From Fratercula arctica (lineage: Eukaryota; Chordata; Aves; Charadriiformes; Alcidae), in contig CANTUZ010000002.1 in the NCBI GenBank assembly GCA_947846985.1, positions 15,944,087 to 16,008,086 of the forward strand: a stretch of DNA of 64,000 nucleotides, given 5' to 3'. The position numbers were made by a program, and so were the translations under genes. Numbering within the stretch: position 1 is the first letter of the stretch; each line of letters starts with the position of its first letter. The notes beneath the pieces were generated by a model. It was not told where the DNA came from. It did not search any database and was given only the letters and a program-made list of their open reading frames with translations. Shown here piece after piece: positions 1 through 16,319 of this stretch.

Positions 1-4610
<4,610 letters not shown>

Positions 4611-6385
4611 TAGACTTCAGTATTTGCTTAAACCTTGATAGAGAGAGTTTGTTTTTTAAATTGAATAACTGAAGTTCAATTTTCACTGATGAAATTTCCC
4701 AAATGTTGATATGTTTATATACTTTAAATAACAAGACAAAGCTGGATTTATTTTGGACATTAGTATCAATAGCTTCTTTGGCTGCATTAAGCATCTTTTA
4801 TAGACCCAGAGCTCCTTTCCTTATTGAGGAGACTGGAGTAATAATATGAAATGTTTTCTCTATATATTCTATAACTGATTTTATTGACATTTTCAGAAAA
4901 CAAATATTTATATAGAATGAAATATGTTTTGTATTTTTCTCCAAAGCCTTGCATATCTAGTTTTTTCATTGATATATTTAGAAAAAAACTAAAAATTATA
5001 CTTATCAGTATATTTGTCACTGGAGCTCAGTCTATTTATGTGTCATACAGTCTGTTTATGGAATGATATGTATATTAAACTGCTAATTGTAAAAATGAGT
5101 GGTGAGTACCTCTATTTTTCCTTGTCAGCTTCCCTTAACATTAAACCCCTATATAATATATATATATGTCATATGCTCTTCTCAACATTTCCAATCTACT
5201 TTTCATCCTGTCTCATGTAGCCCTAGATATTTGGGCTTAGACTCTGATATCTCTTATATCAATTTAGTCAAAATCTTGGAAAGCTTAGGTCGTAAATTAA
5301 CTAGTATTCGGGGATGTGCGTGGAGAGAAGACCTCTTTGAGTAGACAAATCTTCACTAAAGAGACAAACTTTAAAGGGTTACAAATTTTGAACGCTGACT
5401 GGTAAATTTAGCAGTGAAAGTGAACTATGAATTGGAATGATTTATCTAAAAATTATGCTGTAGCTTAGCCATAAATTGTGGATTGATTCAGGAACTATGG
5501 AGGGAAATTTTGTTCTCCTTGAACAGGAGGTATGACTCGTTAGTCCTAATGATGCCTTTGACCATCATCTCTATGCACCTTGGTCTTCTGCGGATGAGAA
5601 CAGAAGTTTATAAACAGTAGCTTCATGACTCTGACAGCTCACTGGAATAGCAGAGCCACAATAACTCTTGTTCAGTCTCCTCAGTTAAACCTAAAATGGT
5701 TTGCTTTCAGTTCTTTTAGGGTTGAGTAATTTACGTTACAGTTAAGGGAGGCTAGGAGTGTACATTTATTAGTTACTGAAGATCAGCAATATCTTCTTAA
5801 ACTGCAGAAACGTTATCACCTGTGACCATCTGTTTGGATTACATTGTGGGAAATTTTTTACTCTTTAACAGATATACTAGCATAAATTGATGTAAAAATT
5901 TATTCATGTCTTTCTCCAGCCATTCTGACAGTAGAGGGTGGCTGGATCACAGTGCTTCGTTGTTTTTTACTTGTCTGGTTGGGTTTTATTTTCTCTTTTT
6001 TAACAAAAGTGATGCAGGGTCATTAAATTTGTTCCTGTTTTTAAGAGTAATGGGCTTTCAGATTAAATGGTAAAGGGCAATACTGGAATTGAGGGAAATA
6101 AGTGACTTTGGATTACGAGGGTGTTTGTGCAGTCAACTTCCCTTTAGGCATGGGCAGACCTGCCACTTTGTGGATAAACTCATGCCAGGGGTGCAGAGAC
6201 GTTGAAAGCTGCCTCCCTCGCTCCAGCCAGCTCAGGGCAAGGGGAAGGTTAGCCACATGTGCTCAGTGCTGAACCCAAGCCTGCCCAGCACATGGGGTTT
6301 CTTAGTTCCCCAGAAAATTGGCCATATTCATTTATTCAAAGAAGAAAGATCTGAGGTTTGAGTTCGTAACGTTTTCTCTTTCATT

Positions 6386-6422
6386 CTCTCTCTGTGTGTC
6401 TCTGTGTCTCTCTGTCTCTCTC
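6386..6422. repeat. CT/GT pyrimidine-rich simple repeat
   Basis: Imperfect run of TCTC and TGTG units forming a nearly uninterrupted TC tract broken by G every few bases. It provides the polypyrimidine tract of the candidate acceptor at 6423-6424. Confidence 0.8.
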
Positions 6423-6424
6423 AG

Positions 6425-6497
6425 TAAGAATGGTGAGAGTATAGACTGTCCATGTGGTGATGTGAGAGAGGTTGCAATAGTCACGCTGGGTACCAAG
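6425..6497 (+). other. candidate cryptic (poison) exon
   Basis: A long pyrimidine tract (about 6375-6422) ends in CAG at 6422-6424. The following 73 nt end in AAG|GTAGAA, with donor GT at 6498-6499. Spliced after exon A (which leaves AG), the segment reads open through 24 whole codons. Because 73 is not a multiple of three, joining to exon B shifts frame and meets TGA after 14 codons. It would therefore behave as a poison exon. Splice signals are visible; use in any transcript is inference. Pyrimidine-rich microsatellites often mimic acceptors, so this may be unused. Confidence 0.25.
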
Positions 6498-9400
6498 GTA
6501 GAATCATGAAATTATTTGTATAGCCCTCAATGCATGGAGCAAATTCCTAATCCCTGTCCATCAAGTTATGCTAACCAATTTGAATCTTTCCTGGAATCTC
6601 ACTCTTCGTGTGTCATAAAAGCAATTTTATGTGTTCACTGAAACTGCAGAAAATGCATGTGCCAGAACTTCGTAACGGCTTGATGTTATCGTAACACGGG
6701 TCCTCCTCCTCCCGTTACTCTCTTTCCCTAACTGTGTATTTGCTTTCCTTTGTGTTATGTCTATAAGAGAATGCAAGTTCTTTGGGGTAGTGGCATGTAC
6801 AACTAATAAAAGACAATAAAATAGCAACCAAATGTGTGAGGTGCTTCCTTATGTTTCTGAAAAAGTCAGATGTTGATTTGGTCCGTAGAGACTAAATATT
6901 TTTGCAGTTAGAGTGCAGAGAATTTCCTTTTGATCCTGTAAAATAACCATGTTAGATACATGCTATTAATGAAGAGTACTCTTGCAAATTAACTGAACAA
7001 TCCCTCAGAATGGTTACTGGGAGACAGAGTAACATATTACTGTCTTAACAAGTGTTGGTTCATAATGGCTGCTATTTTAACTTTGTTTTCTGTGGTTTTT
7101 TCCCCCTCAATGTTTTTAGCAGTACAGTTCACTTGCTCGGTTTTACTTGGTGTTTGATACTATATATCTCTATAATGATGCAATACTTTAGGAAAATATG
7201 TTGGATTTAATGAATTTACTATGTATGAGAGGCTAGGAGCAAAAATCCTTAGGGGGTCAGAGAACAAGTGAACGGCCCATTAAAAAATCAATCATGCCCA
7301 CAATTTTATGGAATTATTATGCCCTGACTTGATAATTTTAATAGTACTGTGCTTACTATAGTATTTTCTTTAAAGTCGTAACAGTAGTGTTCATATTGAT
7401 TATGAGACAAATAAGCAAATTAATGTTCTTCAATTTACCATGATTGAAATGAATAAAATTGCCTTTTATAAACATATTATTAATAATAAGCTGTATACGG
7501 TATGCATTTACTGACAATCTTAAAGTAATTTTGAACAGAAAATGAAATTATCTAGTTGAAAATACAGGCAGCTTTCAATGAAACAGTATACTGGAACAAT
7601 TAGGAGCATCACCTGAGGAGACCACCCACCTCTTTTACTAAAATTGCTGTAAAATGCTTTCTATTTGTAAATTCTCCATAGGTTGGATTCACATTTCATC
7701 CAAGACCGTAGGACATTGTCCCCCTGTGTCACTATTCTTTAACACTGGTTTACTCCAGAGAAAGAAGTCTGCTTTCATCACCTTTGAGTGTCTGCCAAAC
7801 AATGATCTGAAAATCCATATGGGTTCTGGTGTGCTCTTAGAAAAGGTGCTTCTCCCCAGCAATGGCACTGATCAAAACCTTAAGACAAAACTAATCAATA
7901 GGTTTTTCTGAACTTTGCCTTGTGTCTCTTAAGAAAGAGATTATACTGCAGAGTCTTGAGGAAGTCAAATGAGATCTGGATTGAATTAGCTCTACTCCTG
8001 TGCCAAATCACAGCTGGTTTATATATATGCTAACTTGGAGCCTCTCTTTGCCATGCTGTCATCCTGTCCATCACTGATCTACTAAAACTGAATACCACTG
8101 AGATGCTACATCTGCTCAGATACACAGCAAAACCAGAATTGAGTCCCTCTTGGTTTTGTAATAGAACGTCTTCTACCAATTCCAGACTCTTCCGATAAAC
8201 CTGTGGTTGGCCCATCCTCCTAAGAGTAATGTCTGGGATTTTACAGATTGGAGATGCGTGGGATATTGTGAGCTTTCAGGGAGGCTTCAAACTGCTTATA
8301 GTTTCACACAGGCATTGCTCTGTAGGATAGACTTAAAACCAGATTTTGAAACTTTTGTCAATGACCAAGAGAAGTTAGTGTTACAACCTAGTTAGTTTTC
8401 ACATGGACGGTCACCTTCTGCTGTGCTATTTGATCTAAGCCTTTGGAAGCTCTCAGACCTGTCCACTTCAGAAACTCTCTGCATCTGGTTTTTGAGGGCC
8501 TCCCACGACAGGGTTTTCTTGATGTGCAGCCAGTGTGTCCATCGGTATCCTGCAGCCCGATTTCCCTGAAATGTTTACTGACTTCTTCAAGACCCTGTAG
8601 CATAGGCTCTTTCTTAGAAGATGTGAAAACAGAACTGTTCAGGAAACCTACTTCTTTTGCCTTCTGGTTTTGATTGTTGGCTCTTGCTGGAGAGAGACAT
8701 CGCTCTAACACCAGATTCTGATACCTTCATCTCTCCCTCTTTCAGCCTTGGATTTTTCCTTGGATTTCTTTTTCGGGGTGGTTTTTTTTTTTCTTTATTT
8801 TTTTCCCTTGTTTTTCCCTTGCCTCTCTGTGTTCATTACAAAATAAATCTTTAGCAAATCAAAAACCTTTGCCTGTGTTCTGCGCTTCGTCAGCTCGGGC
8901 ACATGCAGTTCTTGACACCCACCTGGCAAGGCCATGCATGCTGGCCCTGTCTTCAGCCTGGGACTGACTTTCTGTAGCAAACCAAGCGCTCCCCCACCCA
9001 AACAGCTTTACTCTTTGTACCTGGGTAGTAGATAACTGAGGAACGAAATAAACATACTTTTTTGTGAAGTTTTCAACAAATTCAGCTGTATCCAGCATGG
9101 TTCACTGCTAGATAATGCTTAAAAGATGAAAGCTGCAATTCTAATGTAATCTCATGATTCAGGGTATGTGATCCCAGCTATGGGCAAATTGTGTTTATGC
9201 TTTAATCCGCCTCTAGAGGCACTTCCTCCTCTTAAAAGAAGAGTCTACAGCATATTTTTTCCGTTTGGTTAATACACTGACTTAAGAGCTTTACTAATGT
9301 TCTATAAATCTCTGGGTTACCATAAAAGTATTAATCTTAGTATTGTATTCTTCCTCAACTTCCACTGAAATGGATGCAAAATCAGGTGCTTAAACACCTG

Positions 9401-9793
9401 TGTTGCAAGGATCAGTCTTGAGGAGATAAGGAGAAACCTTTTGGAAGAGAATTAAAGCGCTGTGACAGAGGCTCCAGAAATGCGGGGAGGATGACGGAGC
9501 AGTCAGGTGGGGACTTGTGGAGCCAGGGGCTTCCTTTGCTCTGAAAAAGCAGCCGTACAATTCCAGTCTCGGCTATGCTTGTTGGGAGGAAGATTAACAC
9601 ACAGCAAAGCAATACCGCTCTTTGTACCTATAGTTATCATCTGGAAAAGATGCTCGTTTCCACCCTGTCTGTTTTGGAAAACATAATCTTTTTGTTCATT
9701 TAGGCCACAAAGGGAGTTAAATTTACATCATTCCGCTGTTACTGTTGCCCATGTCTGCGCAAGTCTCACCAGCGCTGGCCCCGGCGGTGCGGC

Positions 9794-9817
9794 GGGGGCG
9801 GCGGGGCCGGGAGGGGG
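9794..9817 (+). other. G-quadruplex-type motif
   Basis: Four G runs (5, 4, 3 and 5 long) separated by short loops inside the CpG-rich block. This fits the G3+N1-7 pattern for intramolecular quadruplexes. The motif is seen; folding is inferred. Confidence 0.6.
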
Positions 9818-9846
9818 AGCTGCCGGCACGGCGGTGGCGCGGCACT

Positions 9847-9870
9847 GGGCAGGGAGGGAGGGAGGGAGGG
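9847..9870 (+). repeat. (GGGA)n repeat with quadruplex potential
   Basis: Six GGG runs, the last five spaced by single A, in a short tetranucleotide repeat. Single-base loops are the most stable quadruplex arrangement. It lies on the + (coding) strand, so an RNA quadruplex in the pre-mRNA is also possible. Confidence 0.7.
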
Positions 9871-10150
9871 ATGGAGGGGTGGCATGTACCGCTAAAACCC
9901 TGCTCCAGGCTGGAAACCTCACCAGGGCTTCCTATGGCAGAGCGCATCTCAACGCCTTGCTATCGACTGAGGGAAAACTCTATTTATAACGGGGGCTGGG
10001 GAGATGCTGTTAGTGTTGGAGGTAGGAGGCGGCCGCTGTCGCAGCTGCCAGAGCGTGGCAGAAAGAGTGGGAGAGGTGACCGAGGGTCCTGGGCTTGCAG
10101 AGGTACCGTCTGGGGGAGGTGGATCAGGCATTTGTCTCTGTACTGGTAGA

Positions 10151-13100
10151 CTTGGCGTTACTTTTGAAGATCAATCAATAGGCTGACAACATTTTTGGTG
10201 CGAACATAAACAAGGCTACAATTTCAGTGTGTGCTGTTCATGTAACAATTTTTCCTAAATTTAGAGTGAAACATTCTGTGTGTTCATTAGTAGTTGAAAT
10301 AACATTGATATTTTTTGCTGAAGGATTCGGTCATTCCATAAAATGCTTCCTGTATTATATGTTTCCTAAGGGTATAAGGGTCTTTATCTCCAACATATAA
10401 TAAACTTCTCTTCATCTTTCTCTAGTGCCATTAAAGCCACAAGCCCTTTGTTGTAAAAGTATACTAATGAATAGAAATGTTACAACAAGAACAGAAGTCT
10501 TGTGTTTTCCCTTCATCATGCATCATCCATTTTAATTAGTCGAAAGGATGGTGAGTACTGTGACAAGAGTCTGGAATTAAAATCATTAATTGATGTCAAG
10601 CTGACGAGAGACTGCTAACATGAATTTACTGACAGCAGGAAAGAAATTAACCTTATTACTTTATTTAGTGCATTGGGGCTATTTATTATATTTTCCTATG
10701 CAAGTTCAGTGTGTTCCATTTGTGATGATTGAGAAAGACAAATAATTAATAAAACCTACATAAATTTTTTTTACCTCCTATCAATGAAGTTTACATGAAA
10801 ACCACATCAATTACGTACAAAAAACCAAACCCACTGCATCCCTTTAATCAACATAACTCATCAAAACCATTACGGCAATATTTTTGATATTTTAAACAAG
10901 TACAATATGCTATGCTCTCTAGCCAAGTAGAATTGCAAAAGTGATCTGATTTAAAACCATGCCTTAGTTTCTTAATGTCAGTGTTGCAAAAAATGAAACA
11001 TATTTTCTCCAGCAGTGACATTGATTGGAATAACTGTCTGTTTTGATCATCATTGGAAGGTCAGCCTAACAAAGATGAGTTTTAATCTTTAGGCATCTTT
11101 ATTCTTTAGATGAAAGAGTACAACAGTGTCTTACAGAATGACAGCAGCATCCTATAGATAATTTGTGACCCAAAGGTCATAATAAAAGAATAGAGGGGAG
11201 GTCATCCTGTAGTAAAGGCCATCTGGAACTGTTAAAGTATCAGATGGAGTAGGGGGCTGAACAGCAGGACACTCTTGGTGTCTTTCCAGATTTCCCAGAG
11301 AGACCATAATATTTTTATTGGAAAACCCCAACTTTCTTCCCCTTAAGCAAAATATTTTCATCAAACAGTTTCATCTTACTTTTAGGAAAAAAGACAACAT
11401 ACTGTGATAGGAAGAGAATTTTTATTTCTTACATAGCCTAAGTGTTATCTGTGTCTTTAAAATAACACAAAGGTTCAGCTATAGTTTTGCTGCTGCTGTA
11501 TTTTGATGCCACTTAACAGCTTTCACAAGAACTATTACCTCTAAATCCATTGTTACTGCAAACATTCAGAATGTAAATATTTCCTAAAGTGACTTGTGTA
11601 AAATCTTTTCTGATAAAACTCCTACCCCCTTCCCAGCCCTTGAGAGAGGAGAGAAAAAAATCCTCTGTGAATCAGAAAATCGGAGCAATATGTTTCTCAT
11701 TCTCACTTATTTTGAGATGGGGTCTGCTTTCAAGGGGTATTCCAGTTTCACTGAGATTTGTAGCATTGTTTTTGGCAGTGGTTTTTTACATAGTGGATGA
11801 GGGTGCAGGATGTAAAAACAAATCAATGGCAGTAATTTTTGTACCACAGAACACAGAAATGAAGCATGAGAATACTGAGCTTTGGAAAAACATTTCAGAC
11901 CAGTTCCACTTAATGAAAATACTGACTCTGGGAGATATGTAAATTGAAGCTTTTGTGGAATAATAGTTGCTGAGGTAGTTTTTTAACAAAGCTCTTCGCA
12001 TTCTCTAGCCACATATTGTAAATATAGAGATTTTAAGGCATCGTGCTGAAAGTATATTTTCTCTATTATTCCTCTACAGTTATTCAAGACACTGTACTGG
12101 GCAAGGTCTGGCCGGATCCCTTGCCAAATATTTTAAAACATCATTTATGTGGTCTTTATAATACTCTGAGTTACAAATTTGGTGAAGGTGTCTTGCAGGT
12201 CATGTGAGTTCAGCGCTCTGTTAGAAAATTCAGTTCTAAGTAAGAGCTCTAATACGTTGTGTTTTTCACTTTTGAATGCCGATAACTTTAGCATAAGGCA
12301 GCAGCACGTCCTCTGGTGTCCCATAAAGGATGATCTTATGGGTAGAGTTGCTGTAGCAAATACTTATTTGAGAATTAAAAAAGCTGTACCATAATTACTA
12401 ACTTACTGAACTTACTGTTGCTGAGTTGAACAGAACTGAAACCCCAACAGATTTTCCAGACTGCACTACAGGACTCCAACAGTAAGATAAAGCACTGAAA
12501 CCACTCTTTTTTTCTAATTCTTAGATACAGCAGCACGTGTTTGACTAACCAGAAAGACACCTAATAATGTGTTCACAGCAGGCAGATAGGTCCCCCCTCC
12601 CCACCACACCTGGAACTTTGTTGTTGTAATGGGTTATAAGAACTCTGGCTCTGTTCCTGGCCGTGCTGTAGATTTATGCTCCCACTCAGTACTGTGACCC
12701 AGCAAGGCTTTAGAAGTGAATCCTGAGAGGTGTTGCGGTTGCTAATTTGTGGGTCCTGAGCAAAGATACTGATTTATAAGCTATATTCTCTATTGGTGGG
12801 TTGGTGGGTTTTGCTTTTTTCCCTTTTCTTTCAACTTCAGTGTATGAGATTCACATAATCCCTTGCTTTGTTGTGAGGTTTTTCATTGTATTTTTTTTGT
12901 CACTTCAGACTGTTTCATTTTCCAACATCAGGATTAGGCTACTTTATACATAGTACTCTAGAAGCACAGAATAATGGACCTGAAATAGAGAGTTTTATAC
13001 CTGCTTTTGTTACTTGGCTTCAGCTAGATGAGCGTAGCTGCTGGATCGGCTCAGCTCAACCAACCGATGCGAGTATTGTAGCTGGACCTCCAGTTACTGC

Positions 13101-14624
13101 CTGCAGGATCTGGGAATGACTGATTTGATATGTAGTATGATATATGGTACCATTTGATATATGGTATGCATGTGTCATTTGTTTCTTGCACATACGGGAG
13201 CAGCTGCTTCTTACACATCTAACTGCAGAATTCGGATGTTACCCACCAGTGCTGCTTTCTGACATCGTTCTCCGGTGGGAAAAAAGTATTTTAGGGTAAG
13301 AAATGGTCCAACAAAGCCTGCAGGTGAGAGGAAACCAGGGCTCTTAAAGTGAGGAGGGATGGAAGCAGGAGCTCTCCCAAGTCATGTTTCACCAACAGCT
13401 GAATCTCATGATCTTCCTTTCTACGTTAGTCCAGCAAAATCGATAAATAGGAGATCAGAGATAAATTAATCTAATGAGCAGGGATCTTTTGTCATAGGTG
13501 TAGATATCAGTTCTTCTGGGCAGTTTTGTAACAAAAGAAAAACTAAATTCTAATTTGCTTACAGACAGCAATGACATTCTTTGATGCAACATGGTTCCCA
13601 GCAGGATAACTGTCCCGGTTGCCCATCTGGGTGATCCTCCACTGCTGGGGTCGCTGACCCTTGGATCAGACATGAAAATCAAGAGAGAAAATTTCAGTCA
13701 TGGTAGTGTTTGTTTTGGAGACGGGAGGACCTGTACTGCCTGTGTACCTGATACATTTGGCTTCGGTTGAAACACAATCTTTAAAAAAAACACAGCAGAC
13801 ATCCCCTCCACACCAAAAGGCTGCAGACTGTTAACTGCAAAGCAGTCTAAAGGCACCATTGAAATGTAAGGAAGGTGGCAATTTACAGATTTTTAAAATC
13901 AAAATAAGCACAGACTTTCAGTTGTTTACTCCAAGATCCAAGAAAGCAGGTTTGAGATACTCTGCTGGGGGGATGTATCTTCACTTTGGAAAGACAAAGG
14001 TTGAATCAAGAGGGTCAGGGAATAAGGAAAGGTAGGGGTGAAATACATGAGATTCCAGCAGGTTAGAGAAGATGATTCCGATGGCTCCTTCGGTTTCAAA
14101 TTGGTGCTTGCACTTCACGTGCTTATACATGTAATATTTACTTTCTCTCCTGCATTTTTTTCATTTCTTTACATCTTCATTTGTATTTTGCTGCCTTCTT
14201 TAACAGCCTTCTTTACAAACTCCTTATGAGCATGTTGTTCTCTTCTTAGTGTATTAGGGCACTTATAGTAATCACCTTTGTCACCTTCTTTTTTTTAACT
14301 ACAGCCCTCCTGGGTTGTAGCTCATTAAAGGTTTTTGAAATTCTCATGCATCTCCTCTGCATGTGGGATTTGAGCAGGGGGGGAACTTCAGAGAGACTTG
14401 AAGTACTATCACATAGTCTAATTGGCAGATAGACTGTGATTGTTGAAGGAGAAAGAAAATTAAGACTGTCTGATTGTGTAGATGCCTTTCTTTACTTCCA
14501 AGGTAGTGGACAGCTTTTTTTTTTTCCCCTCATTTTTTTTTCTTCTTATAAGTAGCCCTTGTTATGTTTCTCTGTTGTTGTGGAACCATTATGTAGGAAA
14601 TATATGTGTGTAAAATTTCTGTGT
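10151..14624 (+). other. PARD3: PARD3 intron between exons A and B, middle part
   Basis: AT-rich intron. A long low-GC stretch (about 10200-11150) lacks simple repeats and might be conserved non-coding sequence, but this cannot be judged without alignment. A short direct repeat GATATATGGTA occurs at 13139-13149 and 13156-13166. No exon, RNA gene or named transposon was seen. Confidence 0.75.
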
Positions 14625-16063
14625 AGGTACAGAATTATAGATCTGGAAGAGAGAACATGTCACTTTTCCGAGGTAGGATCTCCTGGCTGTGTCATTCCTG
14701 CAAGGTGTTTGTTTCTTCCTGTTTTGTTTTGGTTTTTATCCAGTTAATAATGACATAGACTCTACAACTTCCCATGGCAATATCTTTTCCACTACCTTTT
14801 CATTAGAAAGTTCCCCTGCCCACAATATCTAGTTTCAGTTTTTCTTGCTGCAGTTTAAATACCTAGCACTTGCATTAGAGATGGAAACCATTATTATTTT
14901 CTTCCTTATGTATCTGGAGACTGATGTCATGTCCCCACTCTGTCTTTTTCTTTTCCCCAACAGCTTGGTATTGCTGACTCATGAGTATCTGTTATCCAGT
15001 AGAACTTCCAGATCCATTCCTGAAAAAGCAACTCACAGATTTTCCCCCTAGTTTTAATTGGGGTGCTTAATTATTTCAGCTATGTAAATTACCTTCCAAT
15101 TGCTGTTATTGAAGTTAATTCTATTTTTGAAGTCTACTCTGTCTATTTTTCAAGAACATTTAAAATGTTAATCCTTTCCTCCAAAATTCCTGCATTTGAG
15201 TTTTCTGCAGATTCAATAGCGTCCTAATTAATAATGAAAAACCTTAGTAAATTCAGAGAGAGATTCATGTAGAAAAGGTCTCAATCCATCCATCTAGCAT
15301 GACTGTGGATGGCTGAGAGCTGCTTTCTAGATACTCTGTAGGAACTGCCTGGTTCAACCCATCGCATCCATCCTGTTGCTGCTTTTCTTAGCCTGGGAAG
15401 TGCTGTACCTCTGTTCACGAGGCCATTCACTGTGTCGTAGAAGGAAATCTGATTGATTTGACCGCATCTGTTCTTGATAAATCTATGGTGGCTACTGCTC
15501 GTCCCATTATCTTCTCTGTGCTTACCAATAGTTTGTTTCAAAGGGATTGAAGTTTAACTGATGAGTCTATAATTCTTCTCCTCCTCCGAGGGATGTTTGA
15601 CTTTTTCTAGTCTTTCAATATTTCAGCTGTCCTCAACAGGTTCTCCTGGTTACTGACAAAGGTCTGAGACTGCCTCAGATAGTTGTGTGTGTCGGGTGAA
15701 GTTCAACTAGCTTAACTAGCTTAACCAATTTCTAGCTACTGCTTTTGCTGTTAGATTGGAGATCTTTTTGTTATTGGTGGCAGTATCAATTGTGCTGGCC
15801 ACCTGCTTGAAATCAACCTTTTTAGTGAAGACAGATGCAAAGAAAAAAAAACCCATTAAGCCTTAGGTCTCCTCAGCATCATCTGTCAATATCGCTCCCT
15901 CACTACTGAGCAGGGGAGCAACCTTTTCTTTGCTCTTCCTTTTACTGCTAATGCAATTACGCAATGATTTATTGTTATCTTTAAAGCTCCCTGCTACTTT
16001 TCTTTCACGTTGTGCCTTGGCCTTTCTGATTTTGTCCCTGTTTATCCATAGCAAACTGACCAC
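14625..16063 (-). mobile_element. CR1 LINE relic, RT region to 3' UTR, minus strand
   Basis: Degraded 5'-truncated CR1 non-LTR retrotransposon. Read on the minus strand, 16063-15863 encodes a stretch (DKIRKAKAQRERKVAGSFKD, then a conserved lysine-rich linker and PLLSSEG) typical of CR1 ORF2 between the endonuclease and reverse transcriptase domains. 15541-15281 retains an early RT segment (ISFYDTVNGLVNRG, cf. the conserved FYD motif) with frame damage. About 15250-14700 matches the 3' RT end and the 3' UTR with its stereotyped pyrimidine-rich phrases. The left end near 14628 keeps a decayed ATTCTATG-like terminal repeat. The catalytic YxDD box is not recognisable and stops and shifts are frequent, so it is dead and old. 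CR1 is the dominant interspersed repeat of birds and other sauropsids. Family assignment is from recall; the subfamily is unknown. Confidence 0.85.
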
Positions 16064-16303
16064 ATTTTGTACACGTTTTGTATGTGTTTCTTCATGTGTT
16101 TGAGATCAGAGGACAGTCATATTTTAGGCAGTTGGCCGCACATGTATGCACACAGGAGATATGACAGAACTGTTAATTTTTTTTCTTTTAATATCTTGAA
16201 AAAACGTTGGTCCCTGTCCTTCCAGTTTAAAAATTATATTTACCCAGCAGTATTTTCTGACTTTTTTTTTTTAAATATACTAAAGTTTTGAATTAAATGG
16301 GGC

Positions 16304-16319
16304 GGGGGGGGGGGGGGGG
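16304..16319 (+). repeat. poly(G) tract
   Basis: Sixteen consecutive G, preceded by GGGGC and followed by AGG, about 240 bases beyond the CR1 relic. Such tracts are rare in AT-rich intron, can form quadruplexes, and are prone to length change and assembly error. Confidence 0.9.

Larger units (their letters stand above)
9740..10135. promoter_or_regulatory. intronic CpG-island-like block, possible internal promoter
   Basis: GC-rich block in otherwise AT-leaning intron. The densest part (about 9765-9875) has many CpG dinucleotides; further CpGs continue to about 10135, including a GCGGCCGC site at 10029-10036. It contains two G-quadruplex-type motifs and a TATA-like TATTTATAAC at 9981-9990 followed by G-rich sequence. 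In vertebrates such blocks often mark promoters or enhancers. A start here could yield a PARD3 transcript that skips exon A and begins just before exon B. A GAG|GTACCG donor-like site lies at about 10102. The sequence composition is seen directly; promoter function is inference. It could instead be an unmethylated enhancer or simply GC-rich sequence. Confidence 0.45.

Noticed and set aside
15281..16063. Two minus-strand ORFs with reverse-transcriptase-like peptides, as host genes
   Set aside because: They are frame-broken pieces of a CR1 LINE, not host genes, and no catalytic motif survives.
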